In this document: positions 16,812-27,203 of the stretch, piece after piece
How the letters are laid out: every line of letters starts with the position of its first letter
How positions within the stretch are numbered: the first letter of the stretch is position 1
NCBI RefSeq assembly: GCF_003479425.1
Contig: NZ_QUHC01000003.1
Span: forward strand, 1-64,000
DNA: 64,000 nucleotides
From: Odoribacter sp. AF15-53
Lineage (GTDB): Bacteria; Bacteroidota; Bacteroidia; Bacteroidales; Marinifilaceae
Direction of reading: 5' to 3'
The notes under the pieces: model-generated
Told to the model about the DNA's origin: nothing
What the model saw: only the letters and a program-made list of their open reading frames with translations
The model's database searches: none
Translations under genes and position numbers: made by a program

Positions 16812-18422
16812 TCAATAACCTTTTATATTTACATCACATATTTCATCAAAACCAGTATATTCCCGGACAAGCAACACCCTCCCGGACAAGGGATCCAACT
16901 CTATACTATAAAGAATTCCTGAACCGGAAGTTCCTCCATACGTACCGACCACCATTTCCACGTTAGATTTATAATACACATCATTGTTATTTCCGGAGAA
17001 AATATCTGGTTTCAATATTTTCATCATGGTAATATTACCCTCAAACCGAACTTTTGCATTATTTGCTGTCATCAAGGGTTCTGGCCGAATAGTTTTTCCG
17101 TTGTCTACCGAGAAACGATACACTCCTTCCGATGTTGCAAAATAACACATATTCATAAAAGTACTCCCAAATGCCCAATCAATCACACGATTATTCTTTA
17201 CGTCTTCCACATGCATCAAGTCATATTTGAATTTCGGTGTCTCCGGGGCTGTCTTCACTGAAACATCCATCTCCACCATGAAATACTCGCCACCATCATT
17301 CTTCATCACGGCAAGCACGTGATCACCCAATCCACCAAGATCCATGTGAATCAGATCAGCCTTCATATCGCCGGGATTAAATGGAATATTTACACTCCCA
17401 GCTCCAACGGTAGCATCCAATTCTAGAAACTTATTAAAACTATTTAATCCGGCGCTTCCAATGATAGCAACAAAACCACGTTTTGCCCGGTCAAACAACA
17501 AGGCCCGAAGAACATCCTTGTAAGTGTGATGAGAAAAAGGCAAAATACGAGGATCAAAATCATATTCATAATCGGCAGTTGCATACAAAGGCACGGCAAA
17601 CAACACTTCTGTCGAAGTTTTTTTGAACACGTCCCCGCCATCAAAGGCCATAAACGACATACTGTTGATCACCACGTTCTCCGGTTTCCCTTGATTTAAA
17701 CCACCATTAAACAAATCATTCCAACTCCCGTTATTCAAAAGACTTTTGCTATGGGCCAAAACAGCCCCCTTATCCGTGGCAGCAATCACGAAGATATTCT
17801 CAGGATACCTATAAGAACTCTTCGTGCAATTCTGAATGATCCATTGTCCCCGCCCATCGATTCTTTCACCCGCATTAGCGTTCGAATAAAAATGCGGGTA
17901 AACTTCCGGAATAACAGAAGATTCCGGCTTAACAATTTGGAATTCATCCGCCACGACAATCCCGATATCCGATGAGATACCATCACCATGAAGTACCATC
18001 GCCCCAATATGACTCAATTGAAAATCAAGTTTCACGCTTACCACTTCCGAGTAAAAATGGCGCCCCGTACTATTCTGAGTCACGTTCAGACGTAGCGAAT
18101 ATGTCCCCTCTCCCGGTAATAACGTGTCGTTATAGAGACAGGTATAATCTAATTCTTTCCCTTTATACACGGGAAAATAACGACTCCAATAATTATCACC
18201 ATCCTTCCCGTAAAACTCCCACTCGTAAATCAAATCAGTTTCGGGAATTGTTGTCTCGATCGTCGGGGATATCTGCAATTTTTCTCCAAAAAGACAAGAA
18301 TAGGTTTTACTTGGTAGCGTAATTAAAAGACTATCCAAGGACTTGTAATCGTAATTTCCCTTGTCGTCATAACACCCGTATAGGAGAAACAATGTTAAAA
18401 ATATAATATATAATTTACTCAT
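16812..18422 (-). CDS. PKD-like family lipoprotein of a SusCD locus
   Basis: A 536-residue lipoprotein (lipobox LLYGC, Cys17). The N-terminal ~130 residues have the PKD-like beta-sandwich pattern of lipoproteins at the end of Bacteroidetes SusCD operons; the rest looks like a repeated-strand, propeller-like region. It is probably surface exposed and helps capture the ligand of the SusC/SusD pair; the ligand is unknown. It is the last gene of the operon, 11 bases after the DUF4843 gene. Confidence 0.8.
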   Translation of the reverse strand: MSKLYIIFLTLFLLYGCYDDKGNYDYKSLDSLLITLPSKTYSCLFGEKLQISPTIETTIPETDLIYEWEFYGKDGDNYWSRYFPVYKGKELDYTCLYNDTLLPGEGTYSLRLNVTQNSTGRHFYSEVVSVKLDFQLSHIGAMVLHGDGISSDIGIVVADEFQIVKPESSVIPEVYPHFYSNANAGERIDGRGQWIIQNCTKSSYRYPENIFVIAATDKGAVLAHSKSLLNNGSWNDLFNGGLNQGKPENVVINSMSFMAFDGGDVFKKTSTEVLFAVPLYATADYEYDFDPRILPFSHHTYKDVLRALLFDRAKRGFVAIIGSAGLNSFNKFLELDATVGAGSVNIPFNPGDMKADLIHMDLGGLGDHVLAVMKNDGGEYFMVEMDVSVKTAPETPKFKYDLMHVEDVKNNRVIDWAFGSTFMNMCYFATSEGVYRFSVDNGKTIRPEPLMTANNAKVRFEGNITMMKILKPDIFSGNNNDVYYKSNVEMVVGTYGGTSGSGILYSIELDPLSGRVLLVREYTGFDEICDVNIKGY

Positions 18423-18433
18423 AGCTAACCTGT

Positions 18434-19117
18434 TTATTTACTTCCTGATTCAAATTGAATAACACTCTCGTCTTCAGGATTATATTTCACGTTGTTATCC
18501 TTGCAATAACGATTCAACTTATAAATAGCAATTTGCACGTCATCATCATACCAACTCTTCACGTTCTCAAAAACCTTTGTGGAATCTAATACCTGATAAA
18601 TAATCTCCAATTTCTTAGCGGAATATTCTCCAAGATGATACTTATCCCACCAAGACGGTTGTGTCCACAAGTTTGACACGATCACGGCACCGCGCAAGTA
18701 ATCCTCCTCACCGACCTCGAATTCCTCAGAAGCGACCACCTCGAAACTCAACGTGTCATTCGCCATATCGAGATTATCTGTCTTGTACACTTTTATCAAT
18801 GCATCCCCCCTCTTCTTTCCCGCAGGAATAATTGCCGACACGATCTCATATCGCGATCCCGGATTTGAAGGACTTCCCCCCAATCCCTTGATAGCTATAT
18901 GACGATCAACATCAGCCAAGCGTCCTGCTATCGTAATTCCTAACTTCACAACCCCTTCCGTCGTGCCTTCTGGCTGAGTCGTGAAAGAAAAAGAAACAGT
19001 ATCATTCCTCATGTAAAAGCTAGCCCGCGGCTTAGCACTCCATATTTCAATCTTACTCTTCGAACATGCTCCCGCCACAAAGAGCATAGCAGTTATTATC
19101 CATATATATCTCATCAT
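18434..19117 (-). CDS. DUF4843 lipoprotein
   Basis: A 227-residue lipoprotein (lipobox VAGAC, Cys18) matching DUF4843. TVSFSFTTQPEGTTEGVVKLGI is the typical start of the beta-rich domain, and IVSNLWTQPSWWDKYHLGEYS is typical of its end. The family is found almost only between SusD-like and PKD-like lipoprotein genes, as here. Its role is unknown, presumably binding at the cell surface. Start 19117 (MMRYIW) or 19114 are equally plausible. Confidence 0.85.
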   Translation of the reverse strand: MMRYIWIITAMLFVAGACSKSKIEIWSAKPRASFYMRNDTVSFSFTTQPEGTTEGVVKLGITIAGRLADVDRHIAIKGLGGSPSNPGSRYEIVSAIIPAGKKRGDALIKVYKTDNLDMANDTLSFEVVASEEFEVGEEDYLRGAVIVSNLWTQPSWWDKYHLGEYSAKKLEIIYQVLDSTKVFENVKSWYDDDVQIAIYKLNRYCKDNNVKYNPEDESVIQFESGSK

Positions 19118-19120
19118 CTT

Positions 19121-20644
19121 CTATTTTTTCATAATTCTTTCCGCCCTTGCCGTTGATTCCTCCACATCGGGAATCTTAAAAGTAAAGAAATCAGTGTTCG
19201 TCATGTATTCTGAAAAATCAGTGATAGAATTACGCTTATAGTAAAACCACAATTGTCCCTCTCCCCAAAACTCTTTCCAATACTCTTTGCGAATCTCCTG
19301 TAAAAGTTCCTCACGTGATATCGACCGATTCAATGGAAAACTTACCAACCCACGATTCATCCGCACCTCTTCCAAATAATCCACCCCATCCGAAGTTGAA
19401 GGTGCACATTCTGCTGCAATGTAGTACATCTCCGACAAACGGATCAAGGGTAATCGCTCCTGAAAATAGCGAGCAACAATCGCATTTTGATAAAATTTCG
19501 CAATCAGGAAATAATTCATGTAGGGCTCGAACCAGTACTGGTAACGCACGTCAGCCGTATTCTCCTCGTACACCGCAGATCGGTCCTCGCTTGAAGCTCC
19601 CAATCTCGTATCAACAGTAGAAAAATCTTCAAGTCCTCCCTGAATATATCCATCCATACAATCCTTCAAATCCGTAATATTCAACGCAAAAATATGTTCC
19701 GTTGCAAAAGTCCGATCTTGATTTCGAAAATTATTTGCCGTATTCACGTCTCCAATATGGATCAAATTCTCCTTTAGAACCCACGGGAATTTTGTCTCCT
19801 GATCACGAATTACCTCCTGCGCACAAAGTAACGCATTTTCCCGGTCACCTTTCCACAAGAATATTCGAGCCATCGTGGCCACAGCAGCATAATAATTAAA
19901 TCGAAAACGACGGTTGTGCCAAGTCGGAATCTTATCATCTGCTAAAAATTCGCCGGAAGGCAAAGAAGCTAAACAAGAGGCCGGTGTTGTTCCCAAACGA
20001 ATCGGATCATTGGACATCAGGGTCTTGGCATTAGTTAAGTCGGACAACATTGCCGAAATTGCATCTTCTTGCGTAAATAACGGTGTTACAGAATGTGTCA
20101 AATGTGTCACATAAGGAATCGACTCCTTATCTTTGCCAAGTGGATAAGCTGCCGCAAACAAGCGCAACAACTCAAAATGAAGAAACCCCCGCAGTCCCAA
20201 GGCCTCGCCTTTTATAAGATTATAATTGTCATCCGAGAACACATATTTATTCTTGTCAATCGTCTCCAATAAAGAATTCAAATTCGCAATCTGCGCGTAC
20301 ATATTACTCCAAACATCTTCCGTATAGTTCTCATGCCAATTCGCTGCATTCGTATTCGAGGGATCGGCATAACTATACCGATACCAATAGCCATTACCGG
20401 TAGTTAATGTTAATTTATAATAACCCGCCAGTACATCTGCCATATCGAACGTAAGTTCCCGCCCATACAACGATTTATCGCACAACTTGGCATATACACC
20501 GATCAAAGCCTCCCCGTAACCATTCTCACTCTTGAACAATTCAGAACGGTCCAATTCAGAAGAAGCATTCACGTCCAGCCAGTTCTCACATGCCATGCAC
20601 AGGAACACAGACACCGTTATCATTATGATACTCAATCTTTTCAT
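19121..20644 (-). CDS. RagB/SusD family nutrient-binding lipoprotein
   Basis: A 507-residue outer-membrane lipoprotein (CMAC lipobox, Cys19, then ENWLDVNASSELDRSELF). The N-terminal signature, the TPR-like helical region (LIKGEALGLRGFLHFELLRLFAAAYPLG) and the C-terminal RLSEMYYIAAEC segment are typical of SusD. It caps the SusC transporter encoded just upstream and binds the ligand. The substrate is not deducible; no glycosidase or peptidase gene accompanies it, and a peptide or glycan ligand is equally possible. Confidence 0.93.
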   Translation of the reverse strand: MKRLSIIMITVSVFLCMACENWLDVNASSELDRSELFKSENGYGEALIGVYAKLCDKSLYGRELTFDMADVLAGYYKLTLTTGNGYWYRYSYADPSNTNAANWHENYTEDVWSNMYAQIANLNSLLETIDKNKYVFSDDNYNLIKGEALGLRGFLHFELLRLFAAAYPLGKDKESIPYVTHLTHSVTPLFTQEDAISAMLSDLTNAKTLMSNDPIRLGTTPASCLASLPSGEFLADDKIPTWHNRRFRFNYYAAVATMARIFLWKGDRENALLCAQEVIRDQETKFPWVLKENLIHIGDVNTANNFRNQDRTFATEHIFALNITDLKDCMDGYIQGGLEDFSTVDTRLGASSEDRSAVYEENTADVRYQYWFEPYMNYFLIAKFYQNAIVARYFQERLPLIRLSEMYYIAAECAPSTSDGVDYLEEVRMNRGLVSFPLNRSISREELLQEIRKEYWKEFWGEGQLWFYYKRNSITDFSEYMTNTDFFTFKIPDVEESTARAERIMKK

Positions 20645-20662
20645 GCTCTTATTGTTTATGAT

Positions 20663-23600
20663 TTAAAAAGTTGCTTGTAACTCAAACGAAAAATTTCGGG
20701 CAAATGGATAAGATGTCCCTCGTTCAATATCAACACTCGACACGCGTAGCAATTCATTCATATAGAAAGAGACCTTCAACCGGTCCAAAGCAATCCGCCG
20801 GATCCACGATTCTTTTGAAAACTCATATCCCATATTCATAGAAGAAATATAAAGCTCGTTATTCTTTTGAATGAAACGGGAGGTAGGCCTCGTGTAGCTG
20901 GAATTTCGAGAATCGAACACCGTTACCCGGTAAGGAGCCACATCCCCGATCTTTTGCCAAGCCTTATGTATCCGACGATCGAGATTTTCCAAGCCGGTCA
21001 CGTTTTCCACACGAGAGATCAGCGACTGGTTATAAAGATCTCCTCCCAACTTATAGCTGCACGACACAGACAAACTAAACCCCTTATACCCGGCATTCAC
21101 CCCCAAAGAACCACTCAATTTAGGAGAAGAATCTCCAATCACAACCTGATCAGCTGCACTCCAAGTGTAATCGCTCTTGCCATCTTTCGTTAAATACATT
21201 TCCCTTCCCGATGCCGGATCAATACCCAAAGAACGCATTCCCCAAATGGCTGTCATAGAACACCCTTCATAATATAATGTAGCCGGTTTCGTGAAACGAT
21301 TAATATATTTCTTGATCACCTCCGGAGAGCTAATATCTTCGTTCCCCCCATCAAAATATTTATAATTGTTATTCTGCTCCTCATTGCTATTCTTGAAAAT
21401 ATCATATATTTTTTTGATCTTGTTGTCATTATGTAATCCCGTGGCCGACAAGGAAATATATGCACTTCGTTTGTCATCACGCCAAGGGGTAATCTGCAAA
21501 GAGATCTCGTACCCACGATTCTCGATAATACCCAAATTTTCCATGTAATTCCGGAAACCTGTCGAAGGAGGTATCGAAATATTCGAAAGCAAATTCTCTG
21601 TACGTTGAATATAGTAATCCGCCCGGAGAATCAAGAAACGCTTGAGGGACAAATCTAACCCGAAATTGTAATCCTTATTCTTCTGCCACTGTAACTCATC
21701 ATTGGGAATAGCCACCAACTGTGCCCCTATTTTATCACTATACGTATAGTCGTAATACTTATAACGAGCTCTAGATTGCGAAGGATCCAAATTTTGGTTT
21801 CCCGTGTATCCCAACGAAGCACGTAACTTTAGATTTCGAATCCATTCGCTCGCCTCCAGAAAACGCTCGTGGTGAAGGTTCCACCCCACGCCTAGTGACC
21901 AGAATGTACCCCAACGACTATCTTTTCCATAGGCAGAAGAAGCACTTCTTCGAAGCGAGGCATCAAAAAGATAACGATCGGCATATGAATAGTTGAGAGC
22001 TCCGATAACACCGATCTCCCGCAATTTACTATTACTCCCCCGCGGTTTACCATTTTTCTCGTAATTTGTTCCGAAAGAAATATCATCCATGTAATCGTTA
22101 CCGAATCCTTCCGCAATTACCGTCGTTGACATTGCTTTCGAGGTCGACACATTCCATGTCACGTTGGCAAAAAGTAAGTGATCTCCAAAAGTTTTATTAA
22201 AATTCACACCCGCTTGCAAAGACACCCGCTCCGAAGCCTCATCTTTCTTCGAATACTGTCCCTTCCGATCGCTCATCCCATTCTTGTCATAATTAATAAA
22301 TTTCGTGTGACTGGCCGGATAAAAAACATCCGCACTTCCCTCCCTGCGAGAATACCCAAAACTCCCGATCACACGGAAAGCCTCGTCAATACGCCAGTCT
22401 GCCGAAAAATTATCCTGTACCTCCGTATAACCGGACTTATCTTTCGTATTCAACGTTGCATTATAAAGCGGATTATAATAATGATATTCGTAAACATTCT
22501 CATCACTTTCCCCTTTGTGAACCGTGAACTCTTTGATCAAATTCCCGTCTTCGTCATATGGAGCCCAATAAGGATTCAATGATGTATACTCTGAAAAATT
22601 TCCATAAGGTGAATTCCTCGACCAATTTCGAGAAAACTCTATCGTATTCCGAAATAGAAGATTTTTATATGAATACGAGAGTGTCGTATTGATGTTCAAT
22701 GTACTACGATCTGATTTTTTCATCACACCCGCCACATTGTTGTAATACAGGCCAAACTGGTAACGCATTCGCTCATCCCCACCCTCTAATGTCACGGAAT
22801 GCTTATTGCTGAATCCCGTACGAAGGGGTTTTGAAAGCCAGTAAGTATCTACCCCTCGCACAACATCGTCATACACTTTCTTGTATGAATCATAAGCCGT
22901 AATCAATCCTCTCGAAGGCCCGTACATGCCAATCTGTACCTCATACGCCAACTTCTCCTCGGCATTCATCAAATTATAACCGGTCAAATCAGGTGCTTCT
23001 ATCCCGAAATCACCGGAATAATACACCCGTAATTCTCCCGATTTTGGACGAATAGTCTCAATTACGACCACGCCATTTCCGGCTTTCGAACCGTAAATTG
23101 CTTTTGCGGCAGCATCTTTCAACAAAGTAACGCTAGCCACCCGGTTCATATCAAGATCATACACTTTCTCGAGAGTTGTCTCAAAACCATCCAAAATAAA
23201 CAAAGGTTGATTCGGATTATTCTCATACTCTCCCTGCAAATTGGGGAATGAAGTCTGTCCCCGCAATTGCACGGTAGGCATACGGTTCGGATCACTGCCA
23301 TATTCCAAATTTTCTATAATTTGAAATGCAGGATCCAGATTCTTCAAACTCTTGATCAAATTTTGATTCCCAACCCGCAAAATATCTTCCTGCTTAAAGG
23401 TTGCAGCCGAACCTGTAAAACTTTCCATCCGGCGATTGAACATTCCCGTCACAACCACTTCATCAATCTTTGCTTGTTCCTCCTGCAAAGTGACATTGAT
23501 CTCATTATTCCCAGAATAAACGATCTCCCGGGGAGTCATACCCACGAAAGAGAATTGCAGCACGAGCCGCTCCGTCCTTCCCGGTACCGAAATCGAATAC

Positions 23601-24064
23601 GCTCCATCCAAATCCGTCGCCACGCCTAAAGGCATACCCTTCACTTTTACCGTCACTCCCGGTAAAGGCTCTTTCTTCTTATCCGTCACTTTTCCAAAAA
23701 TCCGAATAACAGGATCTTGTTGTTTTAAAACTCGCTTCCGGATAATAATCACATTTTTCTTAAACTCGTACGACAAGCTCGTATTTTCCAAACATCTGTC
23801 CAGAATATCCTGTATCCGAGCCTGTTTTACATCCAAACTTACACGCGGAACAATTTGCACGTCTTCCGAATTATAAATAAACACGTAATCGGTCAACTGC
23901 TCGACTTTCTTGAATACTTCATCCAACGGAACACGGGACAATTTCAAATCCACCTGAATCGCATCCTGCGCACGTAACGAAACATGGCAACCCAAAAACA
24001 CCCCCACCAATAGAGCCAGTAATTTCACCTTTCCCCTCACGTGCTGAACCCTTCGTTTTTTCAT
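20663..24064 (-). CDS. SusC/RagA TonB-linked outer-membrane transporter with N-terminal STN domain
   Basis: A 1133-residue TonB-dependent transporter. In order: signal peptide (to ~SLRAQ), STN secretin/TonB short domain (~35-90, VPLDEVFKKVEQLTDYVFIY), carboxypeptidase-like regulatory domain (~110-185, GKVTDKKKEPLPGVTVKVKG), SusC plug (~195-310, QPLFILDGFETTLEKV) and beta-barrel. It imports the ligand held by the SusD partner. STN domains usually signal to a FecR-type anti-sigma factor, but no FecI/FecR pair lies in this window. The ATG at 24064 (MKKRRV) is chosen over one four codons upstream. Confidence 0.94.
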   Translation of the reverse strand: MKKRRVQHVRGKVKLLALLVGVFLGCHVSLRAQDAIQVDLKLSRVPLDEVFKKVEQLTDYVFIYNSEDVQIVPRVSLDVKQARIQDILDRCLENTSLSYEFKKNVIIIRKRVLKQQDPVIRIFGKVTDKKKEPLPGVTVKVKGMPLGVATDLDGAYSISVPGRTERLVLQFSFVGMTPREIVYSGNNEINVTLQEEQAKIDEVVVTGMFNRRMESFTGSAATFKQEDILRVGNQNLIKSLKNLDPAFQIIENLEYGSDPNRMPTVQLRGQTSFPNLQGEYENNPNQPLFILDGFETTLEKVYDLDMNRVASVTLLKDAAAKAIYGSKAGNGVVVIETIRPKSGELRVYYSGDFGIEAPDLTGYNLMNAEEKLAYEVQIGMYGPSRGLITAYDSYKKVYDDVVRGVDTYWLSKPLRTGFSNKHSVTLEGGDERMRYQFGLYYNNVAGVMKKSDRSTLNINTTLSYSYKNLLFRNTIEFSRNWSRNSPYGNFSEYTSLNPYWAPYDEDGNLIKEFTVHKGESDENVYEYHYYNPLYNATLNTKDKSGYTEVQDNFSADWRIDEAFRVIGSFGYSRREGSADVFYPASHTKFINYDKNGMSDRKGQYSKKDEASERVSLQAGVNFNKTFGDHLLFANVTWNVSTSKAMSTTVIAEGFGNDYMDDISFGTNYEKNGKPRGSNSKLREIGVIGALNYSYADRYLFDASLRRSASSAYGKDSRWGTFWSLGVGWNLHHERFLEASEWIRNLKLRASLGYTGNQNLDPSQSRARYKYYDYTYSDKIGAQLVAIPNDELQWQKNKDYNFGLDLSLKRFLILRADYYIQRTENLLSNISIPPSTGFRNYMENLGIIENRGYEISLQITPWRDDKRSAYISLSATGLHNDNKIKKIYDIFKNSNEEQNNNYKYFDGGNEDISSPEVIKKYINRFTKPATLYYEGCSMTAIWGMRSLGIDPASGREMYLTKDGKSDYTWSAADQVVIGDSSPKLSGSLGVNAGYKGFSLSVSCSYKLGGDLYNQSLISRVENVTGLENLDRRIHKAWQKIGDVAPYRVTVFDSRNSSYTRPTSRFIQKNNELYISSMNMGYEFSKESWIRRIALDRLKVSFYMNELLRVSSVDIERGTSYPFARNFSFELQATF

Positions 24065-24561
24065 AACTTCAATCAACTTATTTATTACTTAAAAATTTTG
24101 ACTACTACAATGAATAAAATTCATTTATTAACAAACGTCAAAAGTATATGATCAGTTTATCACGAACAATCCCTAAAATAAGGTATAGTTTCAAGAATAT
24201 ATCACGATATTTTCACCCCGGTAAAACACAATCCTTTCCCTAAACTTTCCTCACCCCCATCTCTCGCTCTAACACACTCTCCCAAGTAACAAATTTACTT
24301 CAAAACAGAACCAATATACAAGCAAAATTGAATAACAAATCAATTTTATCGAAGATGAATGCTCGATAAATGCAGGATGAATGCTCGATGATGATAATGA
24401 ACTACAAATTGACTCTATACAGGATAACACGAGAAGCTAGCCTAGCCCATGTGTTACCCTAGTCTTATTACAGGCCGGAGATATTCCCGCCACACGTAAA
24501 TCTTAAATAAAACTTTCGGACTTTATCAGGAGGCAAGCGATAATCGCCTGCCCTCTGAATA
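24065..24561. other. Gap between the SusC gene and the Kelch-like gene
   Basis: Holds the susC promoter (see 24139-24178), two copies of GATGAATGCTCGAT (24354-24367 and 24376-24389) and an imperfect inverted repeat at 24527-24557 (CAGGAGGCAAGCGA/TCGCCTGCCCTCTG) just after the Kelch-like stop, perhaps its terminator although a T-run is missing. No gene is supported. Confidence 0.6.
24139..24178 (-). promoter_or_regulatory. Promoter of the SusC operon with extended -33 motif
   Basis: Minus-strand TACTTTTG (24139-24146) matches the -7 box TAnnTTTG. The motif TTTTAGGGATTGTT (24165-24178) lies 18 bases upstream and includes a TTG at -33 distance. The same 14-mer, with the same 18-base spacer, precedes hmuY. 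Confidence 0.6.
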
Positions 24562-25533
24562 TCAATTGATAACTTCAAAAATTCTTGCCTTAAACGCCCC
24601 TTCTTCCAGATACATGCTCATAGAAAATCCTCGTCCTCCCATGGTAAATCCATATTCTCCACCTATAGGGTATTTCACTTTTTTCCATACATTCTCCCGA
24701 GGATTATATCCCCAACGCTCATTCCCCCATAAATACACGAAATCCTCCCCGTCCTTATTGATCACGAAAGATGCAGTTAGAGACGAATGTAGCTTCTCGG
24801 TCTCATCTTTGTCATACCAAATAGGTTGACTTTTCCACGTTTTAAGTTCCGGATCAAACTTTTGCACATCATTTGCTCCATCTCCGAAACAAACATAACC
24901 ATACCCGTTAGCGACAAAAGCATGAGCACCCGCACGGGCATAACCAATATTCGTCACTTGTTTCCATCCTGTTACAGGATCAAATTCATAAAAATCTGAC
25001 AAACGATAGGCATTTTCCGAAAATCCTGTTCCCACATACCCTTTTCCACCTATTGAAAAGGCAACGGCACCCGCCCGTGATTCCCCCGGGAACTCAAACG
25101 CAAGTAACTCCCAAGTTTTCGAATCGCTATCATACACGTAAAAATCATCATAGTAATGCATTGGATCCGTTTTACCCGCAGTATAACCTAAACCAACGTA
25201 GGCTTTATGCCCGATAACAAAAGCGACAGCTTCTTCACGACTTCCACCCGGGTATTCGACTGCAACTTGTTCCCATGACCGAGATTCCGGTACATAGTAA
25301 TAAAAATAACTATTCTTTCCCATCAAAGGCATATATCCCAGACCAATAAACGGGACATCGTCAATCGAAAATATCAAAGCATTATTCAACCCGATTATGC
25401 CCAACATAGAAACCGAATCAACAGACAATTTCGGCAAATTAGCCTTCATATCTTTATCACTATCATCATCATCTTTGCAAGAGAATAAAAATATCATTCC
25501 CAAGCATAAAATAAATAAACGTATTCTATTCAT
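24562..25533 (-). CDS. Kelch-like beta-propeller lipoprotein
   Basis: A 323-residue lipoprotein (LFSC lipobox, Cys19, followed by an Asp-rich stretch). The mature part contains ~50-residue Kelch-like repeats, each with an aromatic Tyr-Val-Gly-Gly/Leu-Gly strand (KAYVGLGY, KGYVGTGF, YGYVCFGD) and a W near the end of the blade (SRSWEQV, SKTWELL, LKTWKSQ). It is probably surface exposed and binds a glycan or protein. It is transcribed toward the SusC operon but has its own promoter region. Starting at ATG 25533 gives a normal signal sequence. Confidence 0.8.
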   Translation of the reverse strand: MNRIRLFILCLGMIFLFSCKDDDDSDKDMKANLPKLSVDSVSMLGIIGLNNALIFSIDDVPFIGLGYMPLMGKNSYFYYYVPESRSWEQVAVEYPGGSREEAVAFVIGHKAYVGLGYTAGKTDPMHYYDDFYVYDSDSKTWELLAFEFPGESRAGAVAFSIGGKGYVGTGFSENAYRLSDFYEFDPVTGWKQVTNIGYARAGAHAFVANGYGYVCFGDGANDVQKFDPELKTWKSQPIWYDKDETEKLHSSLTASFVINKDGEDFVYLWGNERWGYNPRENVWKKVKYPIGGEYGFTMGGRGFSMSMYLEEGAFKARIFEVIN

Positions 25534-25609
25534 TTTGCACATTTTATATGAAATATTTAATTATCCCCAATCATCCGGATGAACCGCAATGAATCTCCTT
25601 CAAAAATCA

Positions 25610-25617
25610 CAAACGTA
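25610..25617 (-). promoter_or_regulatory. -7 box upstream of the Kelch-like gene
   Basis: Minus-strand TACGTTTG matches TAnnTTTG, 76 bases before the ATG at 25533. A -33 TTG is not evident. Confidence 0.4.
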
Positions 25618-25702
25618 AACGCCATATATCACGATATGATTACACCGTGACAATATACAGATAAAAAAAACAAAAAGTCTCCTATTTCCTAATATTTTCA
25701 GG

Positions 25703-25742
25703 AAAAAAGCGACCCTCGTTCTGCAAATGCAAAACGAGGGCC
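25703..25742 (-). terminator. Rho-independent terminator of the dipeptidase gene
   Basis: An 8-bp CCCTCGTT/AACGAGGG stem (extended by TGCA/TGCA) is followed, on the minus strand, by six T residues at 25703-25708. Confidence 0.88.
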
Positions 25743-25765
25743 ATAACAATTTATAAAAAGAAAAT

Positions 25766-27139
25766 TTATTTCTTCATGATTTCTCCGAAATACTTGTAGA
25801 ATAACGGAATTGTCGTGATTCCATTATAGAATTGTTCCAGCGGATAGTTTTCGTTCGGAGAGTGGATTGCATCTGATCCCAAGCCGAAGCCCATGAGCAC
25901 GGATTTAATGCCTAATACTTCCTCGAAAGTAGCGATGATTGGAATACTACCTCCCGAGCGTACCGGAACGGGTTGTTTCCCGTAAACTTCCTCGTATGCT
26001 TTTTCAGCAGCCTTGTAAGCCGGAAGATCAATCGGGCATACATAAGAAGGACCTCCATGCAAGTAATCTACCTTTACTTTCACATAATCCGGTGCGATAG
26101 ATTCAAAATATTCCTTGAATAATTTTGCAATCTTCTCGTGCTTCTGGTTCGGAACCAAACGGCAACTGATCTTGGCGTATGCTTTAGAAGGCAGTACAGT
26201 CTTGGCACCTTCACCCGTGTAACCACCCCAGATACCGCAAACGTCAAATGTCGGGCGAATACCCGTGCGCTCGTTCGTGGTAAATCCTTCTTCGCCTTTC
26301 ACTTCTTTGATATCCAACGATTTCTTGTAATTTTCGAGATTGAAAGGAGCTTTCGCCATTTTAGCACGTTCCTCGGCACTTACTTCCAACACGTCATCAT
26401 AAAATCCCGGGATCGTGATATGGCCTTTCTCATCCTGCATATCGGCAATCAATTTACACAACACGTTAATCGGGTTAGCCACGGCACCACCGAAAATACC
26501 GGAATGCAAGTCGGCATTCGGACCGGTTACTTCAACCTGCCAGTAAGCCAGACCTCTCAATCCCGTCGTGATAGAAGGGATATCCGGACCGATCATGCTG
26601 GTATCGGAAACCAAGATCACGTCTGCCTTCAACATATCTTTATGTTCCCGACAAAATTTCGGAAGATTCGGAGAACCGATCTCTTCTTCACCCTCGATCA
26701 TGAATTTCACGTTACAATTCAATTTCCCGGATTTTACCAGATATTCAAAAGCTTTCGCGTGCATGAAAGCCTGACCTTTATCATCGTCAGCACCACGAGC
26801 CCAAATCTTACCGTCTTTTACAACCGGTTCGAAAGGCTTGGTTTTCCACAAATCAACCGGGTCTACCGGCATCACGTCCATGTGACCATATACTAATACC
26901 GTGGGAAGAGCAGGATCAAGTATTTTCTCCCCGTAAGCCACCGGATTACCATCTGTTTCATATACTTCTGCCCGATCAGCCCCGGCAGCTAACATGATCT
27001 TTGTCCATTGTTCGGCACAACGGTACATATCCGGCTTGTGCTCGGACAATGAAGAGATTGAAGGGATCCGGATCAACTCGAATAACTCGTTCAGGAAACG
27101 TTCCTTGTTTTCTTCCACGTACTTTTTGATTTCTTCCAT
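25766..27139 (-). CDS. M20-family dipeptidase
   Basis: A 457-residue zinc metallopeptidase of the M20/CNDP-like group that splits dipeptides in the cytoplasm. Metal and catalytic motifs are visible: YGHMDVMPVD (His86 and the catalytic Asp), ARGADDDKGQ (bridging Asp around 118-120), EGEEEIGSPN (general base and ligand Glu 151-153), and SGGSIPIIATF with a late His in GSDAIHSPNE. A dimerisation domain insert covers about residues 200-360. It has no signal peptide. It is divergent from prs and the intervening DNA has a perfect inverted repeat. Confidence 0.92.
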   Translation of the reverse strand: MEEIKKYVEENKERFLNELFELIRIPSISSLSEHKPDMYRCAEQWTKIMLAAGADRAEVYETDGNPVAYGEKILDPALPTVLVYGHMDVMPVDPVDLWKTKPFEPVVKDGKIWARGADDDKGQAFMHAKAFEYLVKSGKLNCNVKFMIEGEEEIGSPNLPKFCREHKDMLKADVILVSDTSMIGPDIPSITTGLRGLAYWQVEVTGPNADLHSGIFGGAVANPINVLCKLIADMQDEKGHITIPGFYDDVLEVSAEERAKMAKAPFNLENYKKSLDIKEVKGEEGFTTNERTGIRPTFDVCGIWGGYTGEGAKTVLPSKAYAKISCRLVPNQKHEKIAKLFKEYFESIAPDYVKVKVDYLHGGPSYVCPIDLPAYKAAEKAYEEVYGKQPVPVRSGGSIPIIATFEEVLGIKSVLMGFGLGSDAIHSPNENYPLEQFYNGITTIPLFYKYFGEIMKK

Positions 27140-27203
27140 CTATTTGAAAATATATTGATTAATAATTAATAAACATGCTTTCACCGTGTAAATATAATAT
27201 ATT

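Noticed and set aside
26138..26896. 252-codon plus-strand frame opposite the dipeptidase
   Set aside because: Shadow of a well-supported M20 dipeptidase gene; no domain visible.
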